From the NCBI GenBank assembly GCA_905250025.1, contig CAJNOJ010000039.1:62001-126000 (forward strand): a DNA stretch of 64,000 nt, read 5' to 3'. Positions within the stretch are counted from its first letter, which is position 1, and every line of letters begins with the position of its first letter. This document shows, in pieces, positions 11,726-23,516 of the stretch. The notes beneath the pieces are model-generated. The model did no database searches, was not told the DNA's origin, and worked only from the letters and a program-made list of their open reading frames with translations. Source of the DNA: Adineta ricciae. Lineage: Eukaryota; Rotifera; Eurotatoria; Adinetida; Adinetidae. The position numbers were made by a program, and so were the translations under genes.

Positions 11726-12757
11726 TTAGAAACTTACATTATTTGTATTGGTACTAGGATTCTCGTCTGTGATTAGTTCGTGAGTTGATTGATTTGATTC
11801 ACTAGTATCATTCTGTGGTGTTAAATAAGATCTAAACAAAGGAAATTCTATTGAAAATCGTTTCACTGGCTTGTCTCTCAACTGATATTCTGTTGGTTTC
11901 CTAATAGGAAGATTATTTCCTAAGGATTCTTGCTGAATTGTTTCCTCTCGAGCATTTTTCCTGGCATTTTTCTCCACATTATCACAACGTTTGATTGCGA
12001 ATTGTTTATTCGGATCACCAAAACGGTAGGCAGCCATTTTGATTGCTGGATACAACCAAGTCAGTACCACACGACATTGAAGAAATATATCATTGACAAA
12101 TGTTTGTAAAACGATTGCATCTTTAAAACGCACCTATTGTAAACAAAGTCAATTCGTTTTTCGCCGAGATCAATATATGTTACACTACTTGATTATCTAG
12201 TTCACACAAAATCAATTGAAAATTAGTAACTAAAAGATCAAGTGATAGAAACAATTGATCATTTGGCAACAGAAGATTGTGGCCACTAAATGAACAGAAC
12301 ATCTCGAGATTGTTTAAGACAAAACGCGAACTAACAGATCTTGATGGATTTTTTTCAAATCTCTCAACCGTTCGATGTTACATTTGAAGATATTCAATGA
12401 TCGATGCGTATCCGGAATGTTAAACATACCCGATTGTGGATAATGAATTCTCGCTGAGCGTATGTCTAAGAACGTGTTCTGTGTACGTTTACACAACTTT
12501 TTCATTCGTAAAACAAATTCTTCAAACTCTCGATCTAGACTATAATAAAGTGCACACACACGTGGTACACAGTAATGATCGAAACGTGTCAATGTGGTTG
12601 TTTGTACACGTTTTAATGAAGAGGTTTGAAATGCATTGATCGCAAAATAGGTTAATTCCGAAGTGTATTCAATGAAGCTATTGATTAATTGAGCGAGTAG
12701 TAGACGGACAGTTTTGGGAGCTGATTTCTTCTTTAATTTCTCTTCGGATTCAAACAT
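11726..12757 (-). CDS. Probable BAR-domain protein of the CIBAR/FAM92 type
   Basis: Two exons, 12757-12332 and 12133-11726, give about 277 residues. The acceptor (TTTACAATAG before 12133) is good. The donor is weak (GTTCGC, or GTTTTG six bases later; both phase 0). The central part is helical and charged. The segment around RFDHYCVPRVCALYYSLDRE lines up with the family's pattern of an Arg-x-Glu/Asp cluster, a Pro and a Leu-Tyr before a coiled coil. Next comes RLRDLKKIHQDLL followed by a helix, like the family's FxxQKLxDLKxIFxxF segment. Total length is near that of animal CIBAR1 (about 289). Family members are curved membrane-binding dimers at the base of cilia. The C-terminal 100 residues are polar and unconserved. 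This assignment comes from memory of the pattern only; an unrelated helical protein remains possible. Confidence 0.45.
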
Positions 12758-13460
12758 AAGTAGAAAAAAGAGTTTGTCAAATTAGAGATATAATTAAGCG
12801 CATTTATTCTCAATTGTTCGAGCAAATTTTAATGAAAATTAAGTTGACGAAGAGTGCATCTGCAGTTGACAATGTGGTTAATTGGACTTCAACGCTACGA
12901 AATCCTTCTTAGCAAGAAAAGAACTTATGTAGAATAAAAAATGTTCTCATTAGTTGTGGTTGCTAATCGCATCGAGGGTATTTATTTGTGGCGAAGCTAT
13001 TGTTTGAACAGGAACGCGAACTGTGAAACAAGTGTTCCATTTGCACTTGAAGTATAAAAACAGAAAAATATAATTCAATTATCTGTTACATTTCAACAAC
13101 GTAACCGAACAATTCAACGTTTATCTTTCGCAAAAAAAACACACACACATTGTTTGTCCATATGGACAAAAACCAGTTTTGTCATTAGCCCATAATGTGT
13201 TATTTTCTCCTTAGGCAAACAGTGTGCAAATCGGTAATTTTCTTTTCTTCTCTTTCTTTACTAATAATCATCACAAATCGTCTGTATTGCCTCGAAACAT
13301 TGTCGATCACTAGACATTCAAATGCTACGCTAAGAGCGAATGAAAAGAAAAAAAAAGTACATCAAGATATACAAATATTTTTTACACGTCGTTATTTTAT
13401 TTCTTTATTTTTCACGTGCATTGCCACGATATTTGCTATTCGAAGATTGTTTTTTGCATC
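12758..13460. other. Divergent promoter interval
   Basis: It lies between the head-to-head BAR-like gene (minus) and the cyclase-family gene (plus). It contains A-rich tracts and a short (AC)n at about 13139-13147. A short in-frame stretch ahead of 13461 lacks a signal peptide or domain and is not counted as coding. Confidence 0.45.
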
Positions 13461-14416
13461 ATGAACTTTCAATATCTTCTCCTTGTTATCATCTTACATT
13501 CCTCATTATCCATTCCTTTGACATTCATTGATCTATCACATACGATTCACCCTTCGATCCCGTTCTTTCCCAGTCAAGTACGTTTTAATTTCACACAACG
13601 CATTGCCCAATGGATGAATGAAGATAATAAAATTTTCTACGCAGTCAATGCATTTACCACAAGTGAACACATGGGTACTCATATTGATGCTCCCTATCAT
13701 TTTTCTCCATCTGGTTGGAAAGTCGATGAGATTCCACTTTCTCGCTTAATATCTGTACATGCTCGTATCATTGATGTTTCCAAACGCTGTAGTCAAAATA
13801 AAAACTACCTTATCACAATTGACGATGTAAAAAGAAGTGACTTGTCTGTACCTGAAGTCGATGCCGAAACTGGCGAACGATTTTTATTTGTTTTGATCTT
13901 CTATACCGGATGGACAAAATATTGGCCCGATCAAACAGCGTATGCTGGTAACAATTCGGATGTTCAATTTCCTGGTTTAAGTGAACAATTAGCTATCTAT
14001 TTGGTTAATACATATGGAGATAATTTTGTCGGCGTTGGAATTGATACTCTTTCGAGTAAGAAGACAATCAGTTGAACATGAGCTTATTTTCGAATTGTTT
14101 AGCTGATTACGGCCAATCAAAAACATACCCAGTTCATCAAATACTATCGCGACATAACAAATATGGATTGGAAAATCTGGCTTTAACCGAGAACTTGTTA
14201 AATAGTGTACAGAAGAATTTTTTTACTTTAGATATGCATCCGATGAAGATTGGAAATGGAACAGGTGCGCCTTGCCGAGTCGTTGCACGATTGAATGCTT
14301 CCAGACAAAACACAAATTGGTTTGGCTTGTTGGTTTTTTTCATTTTAACTTTTCTCCTTGGTTTTGTTATTAAAATAGTCTATGATTGCAAATGCACCCA
14401 AAATAAAGAATACTGA
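13461..14416 (+). CDS. Cyclase-family (kynurenine formamidase-like) metal hydrolase, membrane-tethered
   Basis: Exons 13461-14055 and 14103-14416 give 302 residues; the 47-base intron (GTAAGA...TTTAG) rejoins the frame as GIDTLSTDYGQSKTYPVH, a family signature. The metal-binding motif HxGTHxDxPxH is intact at residues 70-80 (His70, His74, Asp76, His80), preceded by IDLSHTIHPSIPFFP. Members of this family hydrolyse N-formylkynurenine, isatin or related amides using a divalent metal. The first about 18 residues (NFQYLLLVIILHSSLSI) look like a signal peptide. A second hydrophobic helix near the C-terminus (FGLLVFFILTFLLGFVIKIV) is followed by a short Cys/Lys tail, predicting a type I membrane protein with the enzyme outside the cell or in the secretory lumen. 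Substrate cannot be read from sequence. The start at 13461 was chosen because it begins the signal peptide. Confidence 0.85.
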
Positions 14417-14653
14417 CGAGTCTAGAGGGAAATTCTTCATTATATTTTATTCATATGTTCCTGTTTTGAATCACTTTAATCATTAGTTCCGTTGCAGTTT
14501 AAGCAATTTCTTGAGGACTTTCTTTTCTAGCCGAAAGCAACCATCTTTACCGAGTTTATGCATCGAAATATTCTCTTATTATCATTTCAATCATATCACT
14601 GAGAAGAAAAACGCAAACACATACGAAATGTACTGACAGAAAAAAATAGAATA

Positions 14654-15917
14654 TTAAACACAAGATGTGTCGACAGTGGGTTCTGATGACCTTTTCTTTT
14701 TTGAATACTTAATTCTTGTTTGTCGCGATGACTGAGTTGTGCCTGAATGATCGTCAGTAATTTCTCCGCCATTCCGTATCGTTGAATGTCTTGTTGACGA
14801 ATTCAGCCGATGGTGGGAATACTTTTTATAATCATCGATCTTCTGACAATGCCAACAATTGAATAAGACTCTCATACATTCATGACGCAATTGATTATTC
14901 ATTATTCCGTATACTAATGGTGATGCACAAATTGAGATACAATAAAGTAATGTTAATAGAACGTAAATATCTGGATGTAATTGACCACGTTTATCGAATG
15001 CGCGAACGAAACCATATGGATGATATCCGAGAAAGAACAATGTAAATAATATTGCGAACATCTTGGTAATGCGTATTTCACGTCGTAGTGAATGCGATGT
15101 GGAGACTGTATTGGTATTCGTTCGAACAGTGGTGTTCGTTGCACTTAGAACATGTACGAATATTCCAACGAAACAAATGATTATGATGACATTTGGTAAT
15201 AATATGAGAACGCTTATGTTAAGATAGATTTGAATTTTATTTCGTGAGGAACAACGTAGTGCTCGATCAGAGTACGCGATCGATTTCGTTAGGAATGATG
15301 GTATACAACAAAGTATCGGTAAGACTCGAGTAATGACAAGTGATACGATAATATAAGCCTTGACGGACATTCGACGGAGGAGATTTGGATAGACAACGAC
15401 CATTAAGCGATGAATGGCAATGAGACAATGATGCCAAAGAAGGCAACCCATACAAATTGTTGAACAGTAAACAACTAATTTACAGATTAAAGGTCCACCA
15501 ACCCAGTGTCGATTAGCGTAGGATAGTCCGACAAACAATTGATTGAAGCCAATGTTGAGTAGATCATTGAATTGTAACTAAACGAAAGAAAAAACAACCA
15601 TGATAGCTGCATGACTTTTGAATAGGAAAGAGAAAGATATTTGTTGTGTAGTATAATTTTTCGTTGCTGTCGAATCTTACCGAAACGATAAATATATTGA
15701 TAATGTTCGATCGAAGTTTTCTTACGGAGAGTATCGTTGTTATAAGAATAAGATTTCCAATTAGACCGAAGAAAATAAACACAATAGCAACAATGGCACC
15801 GATGAATGTGGCTTGTCTTGTTGGAATAAGTAGATGATGGGTGAGATTCGTGGGCGAAGGAGTAAACGTTGCTTCCGTTGACCAATTATGTGGCGTAACT
15901 AAGATTACCTCATTCAT
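14654..15917 (-). CDS. Class A (rhodopsin-like) G-protein-coupled receptor
   Basis: Exons 15917-15681 and 15577-14654 are joined by a phase-0 intron of 103 bases (GTAAGATT...TTTAG), giving 386 residues. The N-terminus carries Asn-x-Ser/Thr sites (NWST, NLTH). TM1 has the GxxGN motif (FFGLIGNLIL). TM2 contains LQFNDLLNIGF, with the family Asp. The conserved TM3 cysteine lies in PLICKLVVYC. The DRY motif is replaced by IHR (LIAIHRLMVVVYP). TM6 has FFLGYHPYGF in place of the CWxP motif, and TM7 has SPLVYGIM in place of NPxxY. A basic, Ser/Thr-rich tail of about 70 residues follows, suited to kinase and arrestin regulation. The pattern suggests a divergent amine, melatonin or moody-like receptor, but the ligand is not deducible. 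Confidence 0.85.
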
Positions 15918-18900
15918 GGTTCGATAATGATCAAGAATAGAACAGGTAATTTAGTTTTTCGAATGTCGTCTAGAATATTTAATAAGAAATCAAAATATAA
16001 CAGCGACATGGGATAGATAGTTGAAATGAAGTTAACGCGGCGATCGCCATATGGACGTATTTATCGGCAAACATAAGAGCTTACGCGAGAAGTAAGGAGA
16101 AAAATATTTTCTTCATCACAGCACATTTTTATTTCCCTCGAGTCATCTTCTCTTCTCTCTCTGACTAGTTACATTCATGTCTCTTGGTTCAAGTTCGTCA
16201 GATACCACTGCATCCTCTCTTTCTCTCTCTCTCTCTCTCTCTCCATGTAGGCGGAACTCGCCGATGTGATGAAATCAACGTTCCAACTCAACTGATGGAA
16301 AATCATACAAATTAATAGCGATCGACAATATTTTTAGTTGAAGAAATCTGCAAGGAAAAACAAGTTTATGTCAACATTGCATTTCCGAAACATTCAATAA
16401 ATACATAATAGCTACGCGTTTCTTCGTCTTTTTTTATTTACTCATTGAGTACTCTGCCTCAACATGCTTCTAATCCGATGGCAATTCCAGATAAAAAGGC
16501 TGCTCCTTCGAAGTCGGTTAATATGTGTCAGAACTGAATATTCAATGATTGCTTGCTTTTCCTAAAACCCAAAGACTCCATGTATAGTGTGACGAAAACC
16601 TATATATTGACTTGCGATTATTATTAGGTTTATGTGCATCAGCTGAGGTATGATTAATTTTTTCTAATGTATATCATGACAAACAATAGGAGAAAAGAAT
16701 GCTAAAACTAAGCAGATGGATGAAATTTTGCCAATAGTGACATGTCGGGTTGAAGTGTAATAAAAGAAACGTTACTTAAATACCTTAGAGAGCAACCTTG
16801 TCATGAAAACATGTCTATTGATAAAAAAAACTTACCTTAGACGATTCAATTTAGATGAAGGGAAAAGCCTATTGGTTACAGTTACTGCTTTTATAGATTT
16901 ACTCAAAACATGTATAAACGAAGGAAAGAAGTTCAATAATTTTTGTTATCCAATGAAGAAAAAAACTGAGTGTTGAAAGCGGTTTTTTCTTCGAGTTTGT
17001 TATTGTTTCTTTTTTTTCTCATGACATATTCTCTGTCGGTTCTCATCTCTTCCTCTTCTATAGTTATATATATATCTGAGTCCGATGGATTGTAAATGAA
17101 GGATAGAGACACTGCTGACTTTTCCATACGCTTTTTTCTCCTCTTTAGAAAAATCCAAATCGGAATGCTTACCTCTTTCTTCTACCGTCTCGATTCCTCT
17201 TTAGTATTCTTTCCAATGAATCGAACCTAAAGACTGCTGATCATTCTCTAGTCACTTCTCTCTCACAGTGGAGCTAATCAACTAATTTAACACAGAATAT
17301 TTTTGTACGTCTACTGTAGTTCACACCTCCTCAAACAAATATTTTCTTTTCTTACTACCAATACGAGATATTTATTACTCTTATCCTCGATCTCACGTTC
17401 CTATTCGACATGAATTATGAATGTCAATGACACTGTCTACATACATATATATCTATATATATGAATATTATCAGAGATCTATCGATTCCTTTTTTGTCTA
17501 GTTGTCATTAGTATTGCTATTATTGTTATTATATCCTTGTAACGAATAAATAATGATCAAGTCAACGAGCGATTGTCAAAGAACGAAAAAATAGGACTTT
17601 TTGCTTGAATGCCTAGTGCACTTATCCTTCTTAACAATCATGATTTGTGATTTAAAGACAAGATTGGAGAGATCAATAAGCATATCGTAATGATAAAAAT
17701 TTCTGATTCTGATTTTGCGTCTGACGACGAATCTGTTGTTTAGATAAGAATTTCTTCGATGATGGTGATGAGCGACGCGAAATTCTTTCTGCATCGTTTT
17801 ATCGAATCAAGAATTAGTGTTTTTCTTTTCGACATACGCAAATGCAAATGGATTTCAACGATAATTAGTCTTATCGATCGATAGTTAACTCTGCAATTGG
17901 ATTATCGGTCGATAATGTTCTTAAATATGAAAGACATCATTCGATTAATTCTCTAACAAACAAAATCATGTGCCGGTCCCATGTTTCATCTCACTTAACT
18001 TAATTGTTGAGATATATCCCTACGAGGACTTGAAAAAGAAGTCATCACTGCATTCAATAACACTTATACTAATCGATTGCGAGTATAGGAAGGTTACAAA
18101 GCGATCTCGAACGAGAGTTTCTTCATGTGTGCGACGACGGCGACTTGCGAAAAATGAAACGCTCGGTTCAGACTGGCTTGTAGACGCCGGTTGATTCAAT
18201 ACCTGTTTGGTTGCGAAAGAAAGACAGAAGAAAGTTCGAGACGAAGGAAAAATTAGATAGTCAAAAAACCGGATGTCAATAAAGCAAAATAATCAGTAAA
18301 TGTCTTAGGTCGGACGAAGACAACGAGGTACTTAGCTCTATTACATTGAGAAAAACTAGAAAGAGGAGATAGACGAAGCTTAGATGCATATATTCATATA
18401 TATATATATATCTCCGGAGAGAAGAAAGAGAAAAAATGAGAGAAATGCTCAGAGTATATGTCAGTCTCGTTTGTTTCGATTGGCAATTTTTTCTAAATAG
18501 TTGTAAGTTTGTGAAAAAAGCAGATCAATTAGTGTGTCATTTTATTACCCTGAAATATAAGTCGATTCACTTGGAGTTTTTTCCCTTCTGATACAATATT
18601 TTATTATGGCCTGAGGTCACCGATTTGAATAATGATCAAATAACGTTCTACCGCTGCTGAATAGAATTCAATCAGCTCGGAAATCTGAAATCGAAAATCA
18701 CGCTCGATTGACATTACAAAGTCTCGTTTTGATCCATCTTGATGAGAAACTCAAGCGGTGGGAAGCGTTTGCCATTCGAGATTAATTACGACGCCATCCA
18801 TCGTCTGCTAGAGTTGTATCTCTAGTTCATAGCTTTTGTTATTAACATACTCAAACAAAAAGGTTTCGTATAATTAGTTCTATTTTAGCTTATCGAGCTT

Positions 18901-19723
18901 TCGTCGAGTATCATTTGTTTAATGAAAGAATCTGATTTCCGTTTGGATAAAATTAGAGGGAAATAACACATCAAGGTTCCAAGATTACGACAATATTATA
19001 AAATATTACTAATGTCAACAGCAAGCAGACAGTTTGTCTTGTTAATAAAAGGTCAAGATTTAGTCTTCACTATGTAATGTTGACGACAATAATATTATTA
19101 TCTGAGATTAAAGCAGGAACTTTTTTTTGTATATATCTACGAAGAAAAACAGCTCGTACTTTGATAAGACATAGATGTTTGTTATTTATCTGTTAAGAAA
19201 ATATAAGTCGAGATATGCTTCTTGTCACAATCGGCGAGAGAAATTGTCAGGAAGTGCACCGCGAGTAAACGTTGCCACTAGTACTTAGTACTGTTGATCG
19301 CACAAGGAATTTCTCACGAGAATACTCCTTGTTTAGCCAATTTGGAATAATATAACTACCTCAGAGATTTATGTTCGTGGAAACGTAAATATTTTGAGTT
19401 GCTTAACTTGTGTTGCACTAATGTGTTGTTTCTCGTTTATTTCATCGAACTATACATCTAATTTAGTTAGATATTCATACATCTTGAGATAATGCTTTCG
19501 ATATGTTTATATTATGCGTATGAGTGATAATAAGATATGCAATATCGAAGTAGGTATTCGATGTTCTACTGGTGTATGAACGAGTTGTTTGCGAATGTTT
19601 TATTTAATCATATGGAATTTATTCTACAATCTATGAATGTGTGGCTTTTTTTCTCTTTTCAAATTCTATCTGACATCCGTTGTCAATCAAATCGCTAATC
19701 CTACACTAACAGAAACACATGAA
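15918..19723. other. 3.8-kb interval without recognisable genes
   Basis: Only short open frames without splice support are present. It contains a (CT)n tract at about 16215-16243, an (AT)n tract at about 18397-18411 and other A/T-rich simple sequence. No rRNA, tRNA or transposon coding is recognised by eye. It may hold 5' UTR exons or regulatory DNA for the class A receptor. Confidence 0.4.
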
Positions 19724-22539
19724 TTAGAGTATAGTACAAAGGCGACTTCGTTTTCTTAGTTTATCATCGTCTTTGGTATTGTCTGGAATATTAGGTCTAT
19801 TCATATGACATTGGTTTTGTTTGCATAAGCTTTGTAGTTCACTTTGTAACGAAACATACTCCGTAACTGGAACGGTTGAACCTGTACGTTGACGAAGCTC
19901 GTCGTTTAAACTAAAATACATCGATGCTGGTTCCATGGATAAGATTTCTGCAAGGTGAATGAGTGCAGAGCCATTGAGACGTTTTACTAAAGGTTTTAAT
20001 GTATCAAAGTTGCCTCTGGTCGTATTGCACCATTCATTGACATCATCCGAAGACCAGTCGAGTACTGGACATGACATATAATGGTAGGATTGATTTGGAA
20101 TTTGACTCGAATGATCGAGACTCAGTTGATCATTGGTTTGATTTAGTACAGGTGAATTGGAGTCGCTGGTTTGATGTAAAAGTCGTCGAATTTCTTTGAG
20201 AATTGAATGCGTATCAATAATTATCAGTGGTTCAAGCCAGCTCCCTTCGAGATCGCATTGTTGTTCGATTTGAATTGTTAATATAGGAATCGAATAGGGT
20301 TGAAAGGAAATATATTGGAAAACAAAATGTGCTAAATTGTCAATTTTCATTCTTGTACTTGCACAAAACAGACAGAGTATCGATTGGTCAATCGAATTAA
20401 TCAACGTATCAAGTGATTGGCAGGTGGTTGTAAGAACCAATTCGAATGAATATTGGAATTCCGTCTGAAGACGATCACGAAATGTGACACAAACGTCATG
20501 ATAGGATTCATCGGAATAAATGATGCATATCGTAGTGTTCGTTGTTAATGATAGACCATGATTGGATATCGTTCGATCTAGAATAGAGAAGGGAAGAGAT
20601 TTCGAAGTCCAAATCACTAGTAAAACAATTCGATTACTTAAACTTTGATTGCCTGAGTCTATTAATGACAGAATTGCTTGAGAAGCAATGTAGGTACTCG
20701 ATGTGGATGTATTTAAATTTGTCGTTAACCACCGACATAGATCCAGGCGTTTTTGTAGAACATCGTGAATATCTGTCGATGTACTGAATGAAAATGTCCA
20801 TAGTAGTTCGATCATAATTTCGATTAAATTCAATGAATCATCATCATCTTGTACTATAGAGAGAATTGTGTCGATAATCAGAGAAATCAGATTGACTTTT
20901 TTCGTATAAGTTATTAATTCATCAACAATCATGGTAAATGAAAGAAAATGTGTACGTAATAAACTAAACCAATCCAAGGCATTCAGATAAATTTGATCTC
21001 GTGAGGATGATGTAGTCGAATCATATGATGTGTCATTATGACTATTGCTTAATAATTGAAGAATTTTAATAGTTCGTTGTGCTAACAAATGTATCAAGCG
21101 TTTAAAAAAGGACGATTGATAGAAATCACGTTGAGTTAATAATAACGATAATGGATACCAAAGTTTGTGTGGCGGACGTTTAATCGTTCGTAAAATATGT
21201 TGAATATATCCCAAACGACGTAAATGTCGTTTACCATTGACTGTTAATGACAATGTCACTAAGAGGGAAATAATATCATCAATAACGCCTGACGTTGAAC
21301 ATAAAATTTCGAAATTTGGAACGAAGAAAGCACAAAGATTGGCATCGACAATTGTCTCAGGATATGTCGATGCGAGACGATCGATGAGGCGAATAAGTCG
21401 AATGATTAATGGCGATAGATCTTCGGCTGGATTCTGAGGAAGTTCACACCAAATATGAAGAATATTTTGTATTGGTGGTATTAGAGTCAATGTCGAGGTT
21501 GTAATTGAGAGAGTGCAATAGTCTAAGCAAGTAAATAGGAGAAAAATCGATCGAATTGGAATCTTTTCATTTAATGATGTATAGCGTAAGAAATCCACGG
21601 ATAATTGAATAAATATTGGAAATTTTAAACAATCAAGAAGACATGTTGTTAAATGATCCTTTACGATAGCATTCGATGATAATATGGGATGATTAAATAG
21701 AATTACTAATGAATTCACACATCGGTAAAGAACATCGAGAATATCAGTTTGATTTACTTGATCATCGGATGTTGTTTGTAGTTGAATATCATCTGGAGAC
21801 ACTTGATCTTCATTTTCCTTCGAATCACAAATAGAAAGAAGCTTTTCAGAGAGATCTTCATCACTCTTTTCGTTCACGTAATCAATCTATTTTTATTCTT
21901 TCAATCCTTTTTGTACAACAACAGAATACACTTTCGTTTTCAATTGATACCTCAACATTACTTTGCTTTTTAACTGATTTCTTACAAAGTACTTAACATT
22001 AAAGAAATGCACTGGATTTTCTCTCTGTCTGTTAGTTCTTCACTGCTGTTACTTACCGTTGACTGACTTACAGCTGAGCCATGTTGTTCATTGCTTTCAT
22101 TTGTAATCAGGTGATATATCACTTGACACATTGTCTTTAAAAAGCTTTTCTCGATAAACAAATGTGTTAAGACACGTTGAAATATTTCTTGTTTTTCATG
22201 GTCGTTAAGTAAATGTTCTTGTTGACTTAACCATTCCGATAATAATTTAAATAATTGGTGCATGTAGAACAATGCTCGATGTTCTTCACCATTGATCATA
22301 TAATTGACCAGCCATGATTGTAATAAACGTTCGGACCATTGTCGGATAACGAGAAACAATTGATGGTTAACTATATCGATGTTTAATTCTTCGATAGGCA
22401 TGCAGGAGATCGATTGCCCGATGAGGGAAAGTGATGGAAGCAGATACTGAGGTGGGCATGCGTGAAAAAGCGCGAGAATTTCGTCCAGATGTTCGGTTGG
22501 TGACAATGATGACGTGCATAACTGTCGAATTTCATTCAT
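19724..22539 (-). CDS. ARM-TIR-SAM protein with C-terminal prenylation box
   Basis: The main exon (21877 down to 19724) encodes about 717 residues. An upstream exon (22539 to about 21986) gives about 185 more helical residues and most likely belongs to the same gene; the junction is uncertain (strong donor GTAAGA at 21985, several weak acceptors near 21855-21890). Residues 40-440 of the main exon are leucine-rich helices resembling armadillo/HEAT repeats. A TIR-like domain follows (about 447-570; genomic about 20540-20168), starting TTICIIYSDESYHDVC, the usual first strand with an acidic loop. A SAM domain comes next (about 605-684), beginning LDWSSDDVNEWC. The protein ends KLRKRSRLCTIL: a basic stretch plus a CaaX box with terminal Leu, predicting geranylgeranylation. 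In SARM1 the order is ARM-SAM-SAM-TIR. Where SARM1 has its NAD-cleaving Glu I see NLAHFVFQY, with no Glu, so NADase activity is doubtful. Confidence 0.75.
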
Positions 22540-23516
22540 TGTGGTCCGTCTCTATCGATGTTTTCTTTTCAAATAAATGAATAAACAATTTTGTGAAAAA
22601 ACAAACGCCACGGAAGAAAAAAGTGGAGAATCAAATCAAAATTCTTTGCCTTTTTCGTCTCGATAAGTAAAAAAAAGGAATCGGAATTGGACACGCAGAC
22701 AGTTTATTCCAATTGTCGTTTACTTTCGCTGTTTAATAATGCAAGAAGTGAGTTATGTGCAGATGAGTATAGAAATCAAATACATATTCTCGAGTCTATC
22801 ATTATACTCAAGTATTTACTAAGTGTTATATGTCTTGATATCTATTAACGAGACTGATGAAACAAAAAAAAGCAATTCTTTTCAAGATTGAAAGATTTTT
22901 ATTGCATATATTAACAAGTGACAAGTTGAAGTTATACACGCAATTATTGACAAAAGAAATACCATTTCGCCGTGGTCAACACCCTCAAGCAAAGTATTAC
23001 TTTCGATGAAATCAAGTCTGAATTGACTCACGGTGAGCACACAACCGGTCATTACCACTATGAAAGACATCTGGATACTATGTCATTGCCTTCTTTTTCA
23101 AGTCTTTGCTCGTGAAACTTTTCCCCTACTGTTCATAATTGCATCGATAAATCTTCCTGCTGTGTGCACCACCCGGCTAAGTCAGAAGGTTACTACCCAT
23201 TTGTTTTCTTTTATCCGGTCGACATTTATTGATTTAATAATAATAGCTTTATTATTCTACTACTCTCCCATGTTCTATTGGATATCATTCACATATGTAT
23301 TTCGAAAACGCACACATACATATTGATATATATATATATACACACACGCACGAGCACACACGTATAAGAAAAGGTATAAGACAACAACAATAGCAACAAC
23401 AAGAAGAGTGTCACCGGGTTGAACATGTAACAAAAGAAAAACAAGAAGCAAAAGGAGAAATATGACGATAAGGGATATTCTGTTTTTGTTATTCGCTGCA
23501 TAGATCGATGTTGAAG
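22540..23516. other. Interval between the two TIR genes
   Basis: It carries the 3' side of the Toll gene and the promoter side of the ARM-TIR-SAM gene, both on the minus strand. A mixed (AT)n/(AC)n simple repeat lies at about 23325-23365. No supported gene. Confidence 0.45.

Noticed and set aside
13461..14416. Bacterial horizontal transfer of the cyclase-family gene
   Set aside because: Bdelloids carry many foreign genes and the family is common in bacteria, but the gene has a spliceosomal intron and a eukaryotic-type leader and tail. Sequence reading alone cannot separate old transfer from vertical descent.
19724..22539. Straight SARM1 orthologue
   Set aside because: The domain order differs, only one SAM is present, the catalytic Glu is not seen and a CaaX box is added, so orthology is not claimed.
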